Of a stretch of 5,724 bases of DNA, positions 1 to 5,166 are shown piece by piece. The notes below the pieces were generated by a model, which was given only the letters and a program-made list of their open reading frames with translations, was not told where the DNA came from and searched no databases. Within the stretch, counting starts at the first letter, position 1. The number at the start of each line of letters is the position of its first letter. This stretch comes from CAYVLI01 sp964452105 [NCBI: uncultured Nitrospinota bacterium] (lineage in GTDB: Bacteria > JAUXIQ01): positions 2,033 to 7,756 of the forward strand of contig CAYVLI010000075.1 in NCBI GenBank assembly GCA_964452105.1, given 5' to 3'. A program made the translations under genes and the position numbers.

Positions 1-296
1 AGGATACCCGACGCCAGTATCTGCCATTTTTCCGAGGTGTGGTCAAAAGTCAGTATGCGGTGCTCATCCTTGTGAACGATGCGGATATAATCGGGCTTTT
101 CATCGTCTTCGAAGAAATAGGTGATGCGCACTCCCAACGACTTGGCGATTTTTCTGAGAGTGTTGATGGAAGGCGACAGCCTGTCGTTTTCGATCTGAGA
201 GATCGTGCTCTTGGTGATAAAAGCCTGGGCCGCAAGCACTTCCTGGGATAACTTTTTTTCGTATCTCAACTCTCTTAATTTTTTACCGATTGACAA
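1..296 (-). CDS. XRE-family helix-turn-helix regulator, probably with a C-terminal cupin domain (3' end outside window)
   Basis: A DNA-binding transcriptional regulator; 98 codons are visible before the window edge. Translation begins SIGKKLRELRYEKKLSQEVL and continues through 'ITKSTISQIENDRLSPS' to 'LRKIAKSLGVRITYFFE', the classic XRE/HTH_3 fold at about residues 4-58. The recognition helix falls around STISQIENDR. The segment after YFFEDDEKPDYIRIV matches the linker of XRE regulators that carry a small C-terminal cupin sensor domain, but the cupin itself lies mostly beyond the edge, so that part is inferred. I chose the TTG at 296-294 because there is no in-frame ATG nearby, the family normally starts just before 'IGxxLRxLR', and a purine-rich AGGAAGAG lies about 6 bases upstream. 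A good promoter sits at 398-370. The gene is divergent from the DUF1848 gene, so autoregulation or control of that neighbour is plausible. The effector is unknown. Confidence 0.88.
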   Translation of the reverse strand, partial: MSIGKKLRELRYEKKLSQEVLAAQAFITKSTISQIENDRLSPSINTLRKIAKSLGVRITYFFEDDEKPDYIRIVHKDEHRILTFDHTSEKWQILASGI

Positions 297-350
297 GGGC
301 CACTCTTCCTTTCCTTTCTTAATCAGTACAGGCTTTCGCAGCCGTTTCAG

Positions 351-379
351 TTGATAAACGAGCCTTATGATAATATTAT
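351..379 (+). promoter_or_regulatory. Sigma70-type promoter reading toward the DUF1848 gene
   Basis: TTGATA (351-356), exactly 17 bases, then TATTAT (374-379). The start would be near 386, about 185 bases before the DUF1848 ATG. Its -10 box overlaps that of the divergent regulator promoter by two bases within one palindrome, so the two could not be occupied by polymerase at the same time. Confidence 0.5.
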
Positions 380-398
380 TAAACCACGGTACAGTCAA
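370..398 (-). promoter_or_regulatory. Sigma70-type promoter for the XRE regulator gene
   Basis: On the minus strand, TTGACT (398-393), a 17-base spacer and TATTAT (375-370) give a near-consensus promoter. Transcription would begin near 363, leaving a leader of about 67 bases before the TTG start at 296. The -10 lies in the palindrome ATAATATTAT (370-379), which also carries the -10 of the opposing promoter. Confidence 0.6.
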
Positions 399-414
399 GC
401 GGATTTAAACTCTG

Positions 415-443
415 TTAACATATACTTAACTATTTCGGATAAT
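415..443 (+). promoter_or_regulatory. Second candidate promoter upstream of the DUF1848 gene
   Basis: TTAACA (415-420), a 17-base spacer, then GATAAT (438-443), each close to the sigma70 consensus. It would leave a leader of about 120 bases. A perfect TATAAT also occurs at 518-523 but has no recognisable -35. The region is AT-rich, so chance matches are expected; which promoter is used cannot be told from sequence. Confidence 0.35.
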
Positions 444-570
444 TTTGCCTGGGAAAAGAACGTCGCCATCCTGATTAAACAAGCGAGAAAACTGCTCCCA
501 GCCTTTTGTGCCGAAGATATAATATTAAACGCGGATTGTAAACTTTTCGCTTAGGGCACAGGTACAATAA

Positions 571-1515
571 ATGAATATAATTTCCGCCAGTCGAAGGACC
601 GATATCCCGGCATTCTATGCGCCTTGGTTCATGAATCGCATAAAGGAAGGGTATGCCATTTACCGCAACCCCTTCGGGGGACAGGAGCATCGAGTCTCTC
701 TTTTAGCCGATGACGTTCACAGCATAGTATTTTGGTCCAAGAACTACGGGCCTCTCATGCAGCGCCTGCCTGAGCTCGAATCAAAGGGCTACCATTTCTG
801 CTTCCATTTCACCATAACCGGGCTCCCTTTGATATTTGAAGCAAATGTTCCCGAGATGAAGGTAACGGTGGACCAGTTCAGGCGACTGGCCGGCGAGTAT
901 GGCTCCAGGCGGGCGTTCTGGCGCTATGATCCCATTTTATTTTCCGATGTAACTGAAACCGAATACCATCTCAAGACGTTCAGTTATCTGGCAGGGCGGT
1001 TGAGAGGCCACACCCGGCGCTGCTACATAAGCTTCACCCAGTTCTACTCCAAAGTAAAAAGGAATGCCCTGACCCTGCTTGGAGAAACTGGTATCAGGTG
1101 CTACGATCCTTCTCTGGATGAAAAGCTTGAACTGGTAGCCGAACTTTCCGAAATAGCCCACGATAATGACATAATGCTTCTCTCCTGCTGCAGTGATTAC
1201 CTGGTGGGCGGCCAGGTGGCTAAAGGGAGTTGCATCGATGGAGCATTGTTGAGGGAGCTCTTCCCCGATAAACCTTTCAATTTCAAGACCAATCCCACCA
1301 GGGATCAATGCGCCTGTACCGACAGCCGTGATATAGGCGCCTACGACACCTGCCCTCACGGCTGTGTCTATTGCTACGCCAACGCTAACAGGGAAGAAGC
1401 GACGAGGAGGCAAAAGCAGCACAATGAAGATTCGGAGTTGCTGGCGTGCAGAGTCACACCGGAGAATGAGACGATAAACAGAACCGTAGCGAAAAGCAAG
1501 GAGATTTGGCGGTAG
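571..1515 (+). CDS. DUF1848 family protein with C-terminal radical-SAM-like cysteine motif
   Basis: A 314-residue protein, probably cytoplasmic (no signal peptide or membrane segment), of the DUF1848 family, whose function I do not know to be established. The N-terminus NIISASRRTDIPAFYAPWF is the family signature. Other family-like blocks are 'VFWSKNYGPL' (53-62), 'FHFTITG' (78-84) and 'RRAFWRYDPI' (113-122). Near the C-terminus, 'CACTDSRDIGAYDTCPHG' leads into CPHGCVYC (C261, C265, C268). This CxxxCxxC arrangement resembles the [4Fe-4S] site of radical SAM enzymes, which is normally at the N-terminus. C247 and C249 are further conserved-looking cysteines. A role as an iron-sulfur, possibly SAM-dependent, enzyme is inference. 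The ATG is fixed by an in-frame TAA immediately before it; AGG at 560-562 is a modest ribosome binding site. Its divergent neighbour is an XRE regulator; no downstream gene is close enough to form an operon. Length looks normal for the family and the ORF is intact. Confidence 0.9.
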   Translation: MNIISASRRTDIPAFYAPWFMNRIKEGYAIYRNPFGGQEHRVSLLADDVHSIVFWSKNYGPLMQRLPELESKGYHFCFHFTITGLPLIFEANVPEMKVTVDQFRRLAGEYGSRRAFWRYDPILFSDVTETEYHLKTFSYLAGRLRGHTRRCYISFTQFYSKVKRNALTLLGETGIRCYDPSLDEKLELVAELSEIAHDNDIMLLSCCSDYLVGGQVAKGSCIDGALLRELFPDKPFNFKTNPTRDQCACTDSRDIGAYDTCPHGCVYCYANANREEATRRQKQHNEDSELLACRVTPENETINRTVAKSKEIWR

Positions 1516-1600
1516 CTTCCAACAGTTAGATTTTTTGTAGAAGGGGAAACAACATGATGATTGGAAAGCCAATCCCGGGAGGCGACTTGGAATTTACTTT

Positions 1601-1629
1601 TTGACATGGTGAAATAGCATATATATATT
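1601..1629 (+). promoter_or_regulatory. Near-consensus sigma70 promoter for the cytochrome c gene
   Basis: TTGACA (1601-1606) matches the consensus -35 exactly. A 17-base spacer follows, then TATATT (1624-1629), which is 5 of 6 to the -10. The start would be near 1636, giving a leader of about 105 bases before the ATG at 1742. This is the best promoter match in the window. Confidence 0.7.
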
Positions 1630-1632
1630 TAG

Positions 1633-1669
1633 GTCTTGTTCCGCGCTCTAAGCGTGGGAGGCTAAAGAC
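1633..1669 (+). promoter_or_regulatory. Structured element in the cytochrome c leader
   Basis: An inner hairpin pairs 1639-1647 with 1651-1659 around a CTA loop: nine pairs, including two G-T wobbles, with core CGCT/AGCG. It is enclosed by GTCTT (1633-1637) pairing with AAGAC (1665-1669). No T-run follows, so it is not a typical terminator. It does not match a riboswitch class I can recognise. The predicted transcription start (about 1636) falls within the outer stem, so only the inner hairpin may be present in full. Confidence 0.35.
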
Positions 1670-1741
1670 TTTCTGGAAATAGATGATTTGTTTGATGCTA
1701 AATAGAAGTATCTGTTTTTCATTAATAACAGGGGAAGAATC

Positions 1742-2245
1742 ATGAAAATAATAGCTTTTTTTTCGGTGTGGCTGTTGATTATGGGATTGACGGCAAGCGC
1801 CGGTGCATCTGGTGATGAAAAAAACCATGAAACGGGAATACCGAAAAAATACGCATCCATGGAAAACGGGTACTGGGCCGATCCGAATGCCATCGTTTCG
1901 GGCAAGAAGATATACCAGGGAAAATGCTCCGCTTGCCACGGCATAAACGGGGACGGTAAAGGACCGGTTGCATCCGCCGCCACGATAAAGCCTGCTGATT
2001 TTACCGATAAGGATATGATCGCGACCATGAGCGACGGCTACTGGTTCTGGCGCGTCGCCAAAGGAGGAGCATTTCCACCTTTCAACTCTATTATGCCCTC
2101 CTTCGAGAAAGACCTTACAGAGGAGGAGATCTGGCAAGTCATCGCATACGAACATACCTTTTCCCACAAAGGTCTGCACGTCCATAAGGAACTGCAAGGC
2201 GATACCCCGCACAAACATCATGAACATCATGAAGATGAAGAGTAG
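1742..2245 (+). CDS. Secreted mono-heme class I cytochrome c with histidine-rich C-terminus
   Basis: A 167-residue periplasmic electron carrier. Residues 1 to about 22 form a signal peptide: K2, a hydrophobic core, and an 'ASAGAS' cleavage region. The heme site is CSACH (C62, C65, H66) in 'KCSACHGINGDGKGP', followed by 'ADFTDKDMI' and 'MPSFEKDLTEEEIWQVIAY'. This is the usual class I cytochrome c fold, with M118 the probable distal heme ligand. After the domain (about 140 on) comes a tail with H142, H146, H148, H157, H159, H160, H162 and H163, ending in acidic residues; the last part reads HKHHEHHEDEE. Such a tail could bind metal ions, which is inference. The start is supported by AGGGG at 1730-1734, seven bases before the ATG. 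No oxidase, reductase or bc1 gene is in the window, so the redox partner is unknown. The gene appears to be monocistronic with its own strong promoter. Confidence 0.93.
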   Translation: MKIIAFFSVWLLIMGLTASAGASGDEKNHETGIPKKYASMENGYWADPNAIVSGKKIYQGKCSACHGINGDGKGPVASAATIKPADFTDKDMIATMSDGYWFWRVAKGGAFPPFNSIMPSFEKDLTEEEIWQVIAYEHTFSHKGLHVHKELQGDTPHKHHEHHEDEE

Positions 2246-2363
2246 CAGAAAGTTATAAGCGCTCTCTGCATAAGGAAACAGGGAGGCATCTCGTTCGCAT
2301 CTTTCACTTATTGATGCATCTAAAATAATATCCTGTGGTCTTGCCCTGCCCGACAGTACCTGC

Positions 2364-2534
2364 ATTCCCACGAAAGCCGGAACACATTCCCGCCGTAGGC
2401 TGGATTTAACCCTCTTGTCATTTCTTGTCTCTAAATTTCCCGCCCAATCCGGGGAATGACACTGAGGACATCATTATGACGGAGACGATGGTTCTGATGC
2501 AATGACAGTGGGTACTTTTTTCCAAAGAAAAGTA
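2364..2534. repeat. Cluster of degenerate short palindromic repeats
   Basis: Several partial inverted repeats lie close together in the gene-free stretch after the cytochrome. Positions 2364-2383 match the widely dispersed palindrome ATTCCCGCGAAAGCGGGAAT at 17 of 20 bases. A second half-copy, ATTCCCGCC, starts at 2386. TTCCC (2437-2441) pairs with GGGAA (2452-2456), followed by TGAC. TACTTTT (2513-2519) pairs with AAAAGTA (2528-2534). The family comparison is from memory of such repeats in many genomes. The copies look worn, not active. Confidence 0.4.
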
Positions 2535-2774
2535 ATTATGGGAAAAAGTCTATTCTCTATCTCCTATAATTGCCATCGGTTTAAAATTTCACAGTGCTTT
2601 AGGATGGCTTCAAGCCCACTTCGCTTCCTCCAAAATACTCTTTAAGTTCAAATATATAGCGTCCTTCCATATAGTAACCCTTAGAAAGCTGAACCACTTC
2701 GTCATTTCGGCATGGTTATTGCTAACGTTATTAAGTGTCGAAACCTTTTGTTCGAAGAGTTGTTATTCCCACTA

Positions 2775-2802
2775 TCCTCTGATTTAGAGGAAGGGGGGGG
2801 AG
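2775..2802 (+). promoter_or_regulatory. Hairpin, G8 tract and ribosome binding site before the PilX-like gene
   Basis: TCCTCT (2775-2780) pairs with AGAGGA (2786-2791) around a GATTT loop. Right after it come eight consecutive G (2793-2800) that run into GGAG (2799-2802), seven bases before the TTG at 2810. The GGAG fits a Shine-Dalgarno sequence for that TTG; the next ATG (2816) would be 13 bases away. The G run could also pair variably with 16S rRNA, or change length by slippage. Confidence 0.5.
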
Positions 2803-2809
2803 TGTCTGT

Positions 2810-4216
2810 TTGAATATGTTTGCAAGAGCAAAAAAAGTGAAAGACGCCGGCGTCGCAAGGCGCAAGATAATAAAAAAGTTTAAGCGCGCAGAAGAGGGTT
2901 CGGCAATCATACTTATAGTAACCCTCAGCGCTTCCATGATGACCATAGGCACCCTGAGCCTCTATTCTGCGGTGGACATGCATAAGATGGTAAGCAACGT
3001 CCGAACCACGCACGAAGCCCTGAACCTGGCCGAGGCGGGGCTGAGCCAGGGAGCATCTTTGTTGAAATCAGATGATACCGATGGTTTCAATGACAGCGAA
3101 TTAACTTCCACCTACCCTACCGAGCCTGTGACCATAGGTTCCTCAACCTATAACCCGCACGTATGGATAGACACAACAACCGTTGAGCCGAGAAAAAAAT
3201 ACAAGGTATGGATTTCCGATAACGATGACGCTGCCTGGGTAAGCGGACCGTCCAACGACACCATAGTTGACAACGATACGGATAGTGACGGCGGCGTGAT
3301 ACTCATTTCGAAGGGGTGGGTGGAAGACAACAGCGGAAACATCTTGTCTTCAGCCTTCGTTAAAGGCCTCTATAAAATGGTGGCTTCGGAGCCGAAGTAT
3401 GCCATCCTGACCGAAGGCAACCTGGCGCTTACCGGAAACGTCAGCGTCGCGGGCTCAACTCCCTCCATGCACACCAACGGAGACCTTACCAGTACCGGCA
3501 ACTCTGACGAGGCAGAGGGGCCAGTCACCGCCTCAGGAACGATGACAGGCTCAGTCAACCTGATAGGCGGGGGCAGTACCGGGACGGGAAGCGCCACACC
3601 GGCAGACACGCCCCATTTTTCTGCCGACTATTATAAATCACAGGCCGCCTCACTTGTGCTGGATACCAGTGTCACCATCATTGCCGACGGGACATGCCAA
3701 CGGGTTCCTGCTTCGGGCGGGACCGAGTGCGTCGAAGTGTGCAACAACAGCGGTACATACAAAGTGGAATCTCCATCTTCGAGTGGAGGGGCGGTTTGCC
3801 AAACACCTGATACGAACAAAGGCGGAGTGTTCTACTTCGATGGTCCTCTGGAAGTTGATACCAGCGGGGATTGGAATGCGGTGGTCCTGGCTGCGGGCAG
3901 GATAACCCTCAAGACGGGAACAGAATTAAAAGGTTCACCGGACCTTCCAGGCGTGGCCCTGGTCTCCGATGCCGACGTGGTTTACGCAGGGGGTGTGGAG
4001 ATAGGCAGCGCAACCAACCAGTTGGGCATGTACGCCGGCATAGCTTTCGACTTCCAGGGCGGCGGCAACAAAACCCTCTGGGGACCGCTGATTGGAAGCG
4101 GCGCCGCATCCCTTACATCCCTGACCGGGAACATACTGATTTACTACGACAATACATCGCCTCCTGTGAACGGCCCCCCCATAGGTAAGCTTATATCCTG
4201 GTCTCAAGTTGAGTGA
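2810..4216 (+). CDS. PilX-like type IV pilus-associated protein
   Basis: A 468-residue envelope protein. Residues 1-29 are a long, strongly basic leader (eleven K/R). Then 'EEGSAIILIVTLSASMMTIG' opens a single hydrophobic helix (about 31-54), followed by 'EALNLAEAGLSQGASLL' (69-85). This arrangement is typical of the PilX N-terminal domain of minor pilin-like proteins. G30 is the probable prepilin peptidase site, although the usual glutamate at mature position 5 is absent (it is leucine). The rest is a Ser/Thr/Gly/Asp-rich exported region, with 'AILTEGNLALTGNVSVAGS' (198-216) starting a probable beta-rich section. It has four cysteines (C296, C307, C311, C330) that could form disulfides, and ends in a hydrophobic beta-like segment with 'YAGGVEIGSATNQLGMYAG' and 'NILIYYDN'. 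A role in pilus assembly or adhesion is inferred. No other pil genes are adjacent, so it is an orphan here. I chose the TTG at 2810 because GGAG lies seven bases upstream; ATG 2816 is the alternative. Confidence 0.82.
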   Translation: MNMFARAKKVKDAGVARRKIIKKFKRAEEGSAIILIVTLSASMMTIGTLSLYSAVDMHKMVSNVRTTHEALNLAEAGLSQGASLLKSDDTDGFNDSELTSTYPTEPVTIGSSTYNPHVWIDTTTVEPRKKYKVWISDNDDAAWVSGPSNDTIVDNDTDSDGGVILISKGWVEDNSGNILSSAFVKGLYKMVASEPKYAILTEGNLALTGNVSVAGSTPSMHTNGDLTSTGNSDEAEGPVTASGTMTGSVNLIGGGSTGTGSATPADTPHFSADYYKSQAASLVLDTSVTIIADGTCQRVPASGGTECVEVCNNSGTYKVESPSSSGGAVCQTPDTNKGGVFYFDGPLEVDTSGDWNAVVLAAGRITLKTGTELKGSPDLPGVALVSDADVVYAGGVEIGSATNQLGMYAGIAFDFQGGGNKTLWGPLIGSGAASLTSLTGNILIYYDNTSPPVNGPPIGKLISWSQVE

Positions 4217-4328
4217 TCATGTGTTTAAACTTTTAACATCGCCCGTTACCCTGCCAAATACTCCACTCCGACCGATAACGATGATTCACCCTGAAGCAGC
4301 GAGCGAACCCATATAAAAGAGGAAACGT

Positions 4329-4907
4329 ATGTCTATGAAGGCAAGAACCCTTCTGCTGATTATGATATTGCTTTCAAGCCCTCTTTCGGCCAGTTCCCAC
4401 CCGGGCGGGTTAGACCGGTATGGCGGCCATTATGACCACAAAACAGGTGAATACCACTGCCACCGTAGGTCGTGCTTTGAAAACCCGCAAACAAGGGAGG
4501 GCATAAAACCTGCCCTGAAGGCCCGCTTTATAGAGGCCGTAGACGGAGACACCATTCGTGTGTATTACCGGATAGAGCATCAGGAGGTTGTCGAAAAAGT
4601 CCGCTTGATAGGCGTGGATACACCCGAAAGGGGCCAGGTTTTTTATTCGGAAGCCGCCTCATTCACGGCGAACGAGGCATCAGGTAAAACCGTAAGGCTG
4701 GAGTTTGACCGCAGGCTTCGAGGACGCTACGGCCGCCTCCTGGCCTACGTTTATCTCCCGGACGGCGTCATGTTGAACACGGAAATAATTCGCCAGGGGT
4801 ACGGATGCCTCTATACAAAATACCCTTTCAGATATGTGGAGCAGTTCAGGAAGACCATAAACGGAGCAGGACATAAGAAAAGAGTCGCATGCAAAGACAG
4901 TAATTGA
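4329..4907 (+). CDS. Secreted thermonuclease-type (SNase) nuclease with YHYH-like N-terminal module
   Basis: A 192-residue exported nuclease expected to hydrolyse DNA or RNA phosphodiester bonds with calcium. Residues 1 to about 21-23 form a signal peptide (hydrophobic 'LLLIMILLSSPLSASS'). A short histidine module follows (24-46: HPGGLDRYGGHYDHKTGEYH then CHR), like the YHYH-type motif often placed before secreted domains; H34, H37, H43 and H45 could bind metal. The SNase domain runs from about 64 to 185. Catalytic-site counterparts are present: D72 and D74 in 'VDGDTIRV', R92 in 'VRLIGVDTPERG', D97, T98, E100, and R136 in 'RYGRLLAYVY'. 'NTEIIRQGYG' and a Lys/Arg-rich end complete the fold. 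The start has GAGG at 4319-4322, six bases upstream of the ATG. The gene is intact with no frameshift. Nutrient scavenging or extracellular DNA turnover is plausible. The 112-base gap before it has only a weak promoter candidate (TTGAGT 4209-4214, TTTAAC 4232-4237). Confidence 0.93.
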   Translation: MSMKARTLLLIMILLSSPLSASSHPGGLDRYGGHYDHKTGEYHCHRRSCFENPQTREGIKPALKARFIEAVDGDTIRVYYRIEHQEVVEKVRLIGVDTPERGQVFYSEAASFTANEASGKTVRLEFDRRLRGRYGRLLAYVYLPDGVMLNTEIIRQGYGCLYTKYPFRYVEQFRKTINGAGHKKRVACKDSN

Positions 4908-5004
4908 GAATATCAAAAAGTGGCCTGGGGATTAATTTCGATGGCTTTCATGGTCGCTGACAACAAACCGGCCTCAGCGTCTCTGTTCGAGTAGCAATTT
5001 TTCA

Positions 5005-5033
5005 TTGACGGCCGGGCAAAACCATATTAAATT
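5005..5033 (+). promoter_or_regulatory. Candidate promoter of the cold shock gene
   Basis: TTGACG (5005-5010), a 17-base spacer, then TAAATT (5028-5033). The -35 is strong and the -10 only moderate (4 of 6). The start would be near 5040, inside the inverted repeat TTCAAC/GTTGAA (5032-5037 and 5043-5048, loop GTGGT), which could be an operator or a 5'-end hairpin. The resulting leader would be about 125 bases, typical in style of cold shock mRNAs. Confidence 0.45.
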
Positions 5034-5051
5034 CAACGTGGTGTTGAAAAC

Positions 5052-5121
5052 CGGACAAGCCTTCAGGTTTGCTTGTCCGCGGACTTGCTCAGCTCTGAAG
5101 GATTTTTAGCCTTGCCAGAGC
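5052..5121 (+). promoter_or_regulatory. Two-hairpin leader of the cold shock mRNA with a competing loop interaction
   Basis: Hairpin 1 is a perfect 9-bp stem, CGGACAAGC (5052-5060) with GCTTGTCCG (5071-5079), around a 10-base loop. Hairpin 2 pairs GCTCTG (5092-5097) with CAGAGC (5116-5121) and AAGG (5098-5101) with CCTT (5110-5113), with a two-base bulge. CCTTCAG (5060-5066), essentially the loop of hairpin 1, is exactly complementary to CTGAAGG (5095-5101), the 5' arm of hairpin 2. A pseudoknot or alternative fold is therefore possible. No T-run follows either hairpin in a way that suggests a terminator. A temperature-sensing role is inference. Confidence 0.45.
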
Positions 5122-5166
5122 GGTAGTCTGTGGGTGTTAGTTATATTTGGGAAGGAGGTCCTCGCT

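Larger units (their letters stand above)
2246..2809. other. 564-base gap without a supportable gene
   Basis: The left half contains the degenerate palindromic repeats. Between about 2599 and 2716 the minus strand has two short overlapping frames with protein-like composition but no ribosome binding site or adequate length. One ends 'YYMEGRYIFELKEYFGG...' at a stop at 2601-2599; the other runs from an ATG at 2705 to a stop at 2612-2610. They may be remnants of a decayed gene. No convincing terminator for the cytochrome and no good sigma70 promoter for the next gene were found. Confidence 0.5.

Noticed and set aside
351-554. Plus-strand frame of 67 codons starting with TTG before the DUF1848 gene
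   Set aside because: It has no ribosome binding site, its start codon coincides with a -35 box, it covers all the promoter candidates of the spacer, and it shows no recognisable motif.
937-1572. Long minus-strand frame opposite the DUF1848 gene
   Set aside because: It is antisense to a well-recognised gene, has no family features and no proper start signals; it follows from the codon pattern of the real gene.
1559-1574. Hairpin GATTGG-AAAG-CCAATC after the DUF1848 gene
   Set aside because: A six-pair stem without a following T-run does not make a terminator; likely chance.
1554-1604. 16-codon ORF (MMIGKPIPGGDLEFTF) with AAGGGG seven bases upstream
   Set aside because: The start signal is good, but the peptide is too short to judge, it ends inside the -35 box of the cytochrome promoter, and nothing supports translation.
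1526-2371. 281-codon minus-strand frame over the cytochrome gene
   Set aside because: It runs antisense through the cytochrome gene and its promoter, and its translation resembles no family. The cytochrome has heme motif, signal peptide and promoter on the other strand.
2364-2534. CRISPR array or integron attC site in the gap
   Set aside because: The repeats are not regularly spaced or identical, there are no spacers of even length, and no cas or integrase gene is present.
4955-4979. Inverted repeat CGCTGA/TCAGCG after the nuclease gene
   Set aside because: The loop is 13 bases and no T-run follows directly, so I do not call it a terminator.
5134-5166. GTG start giving an 11-residue extension of the cold shock protein
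   Set aside because: The extension would encode the perfect AAGGAGGT site itself, and family members start at the M-A-E-G-T-V-K position used by the TTG at 5167.
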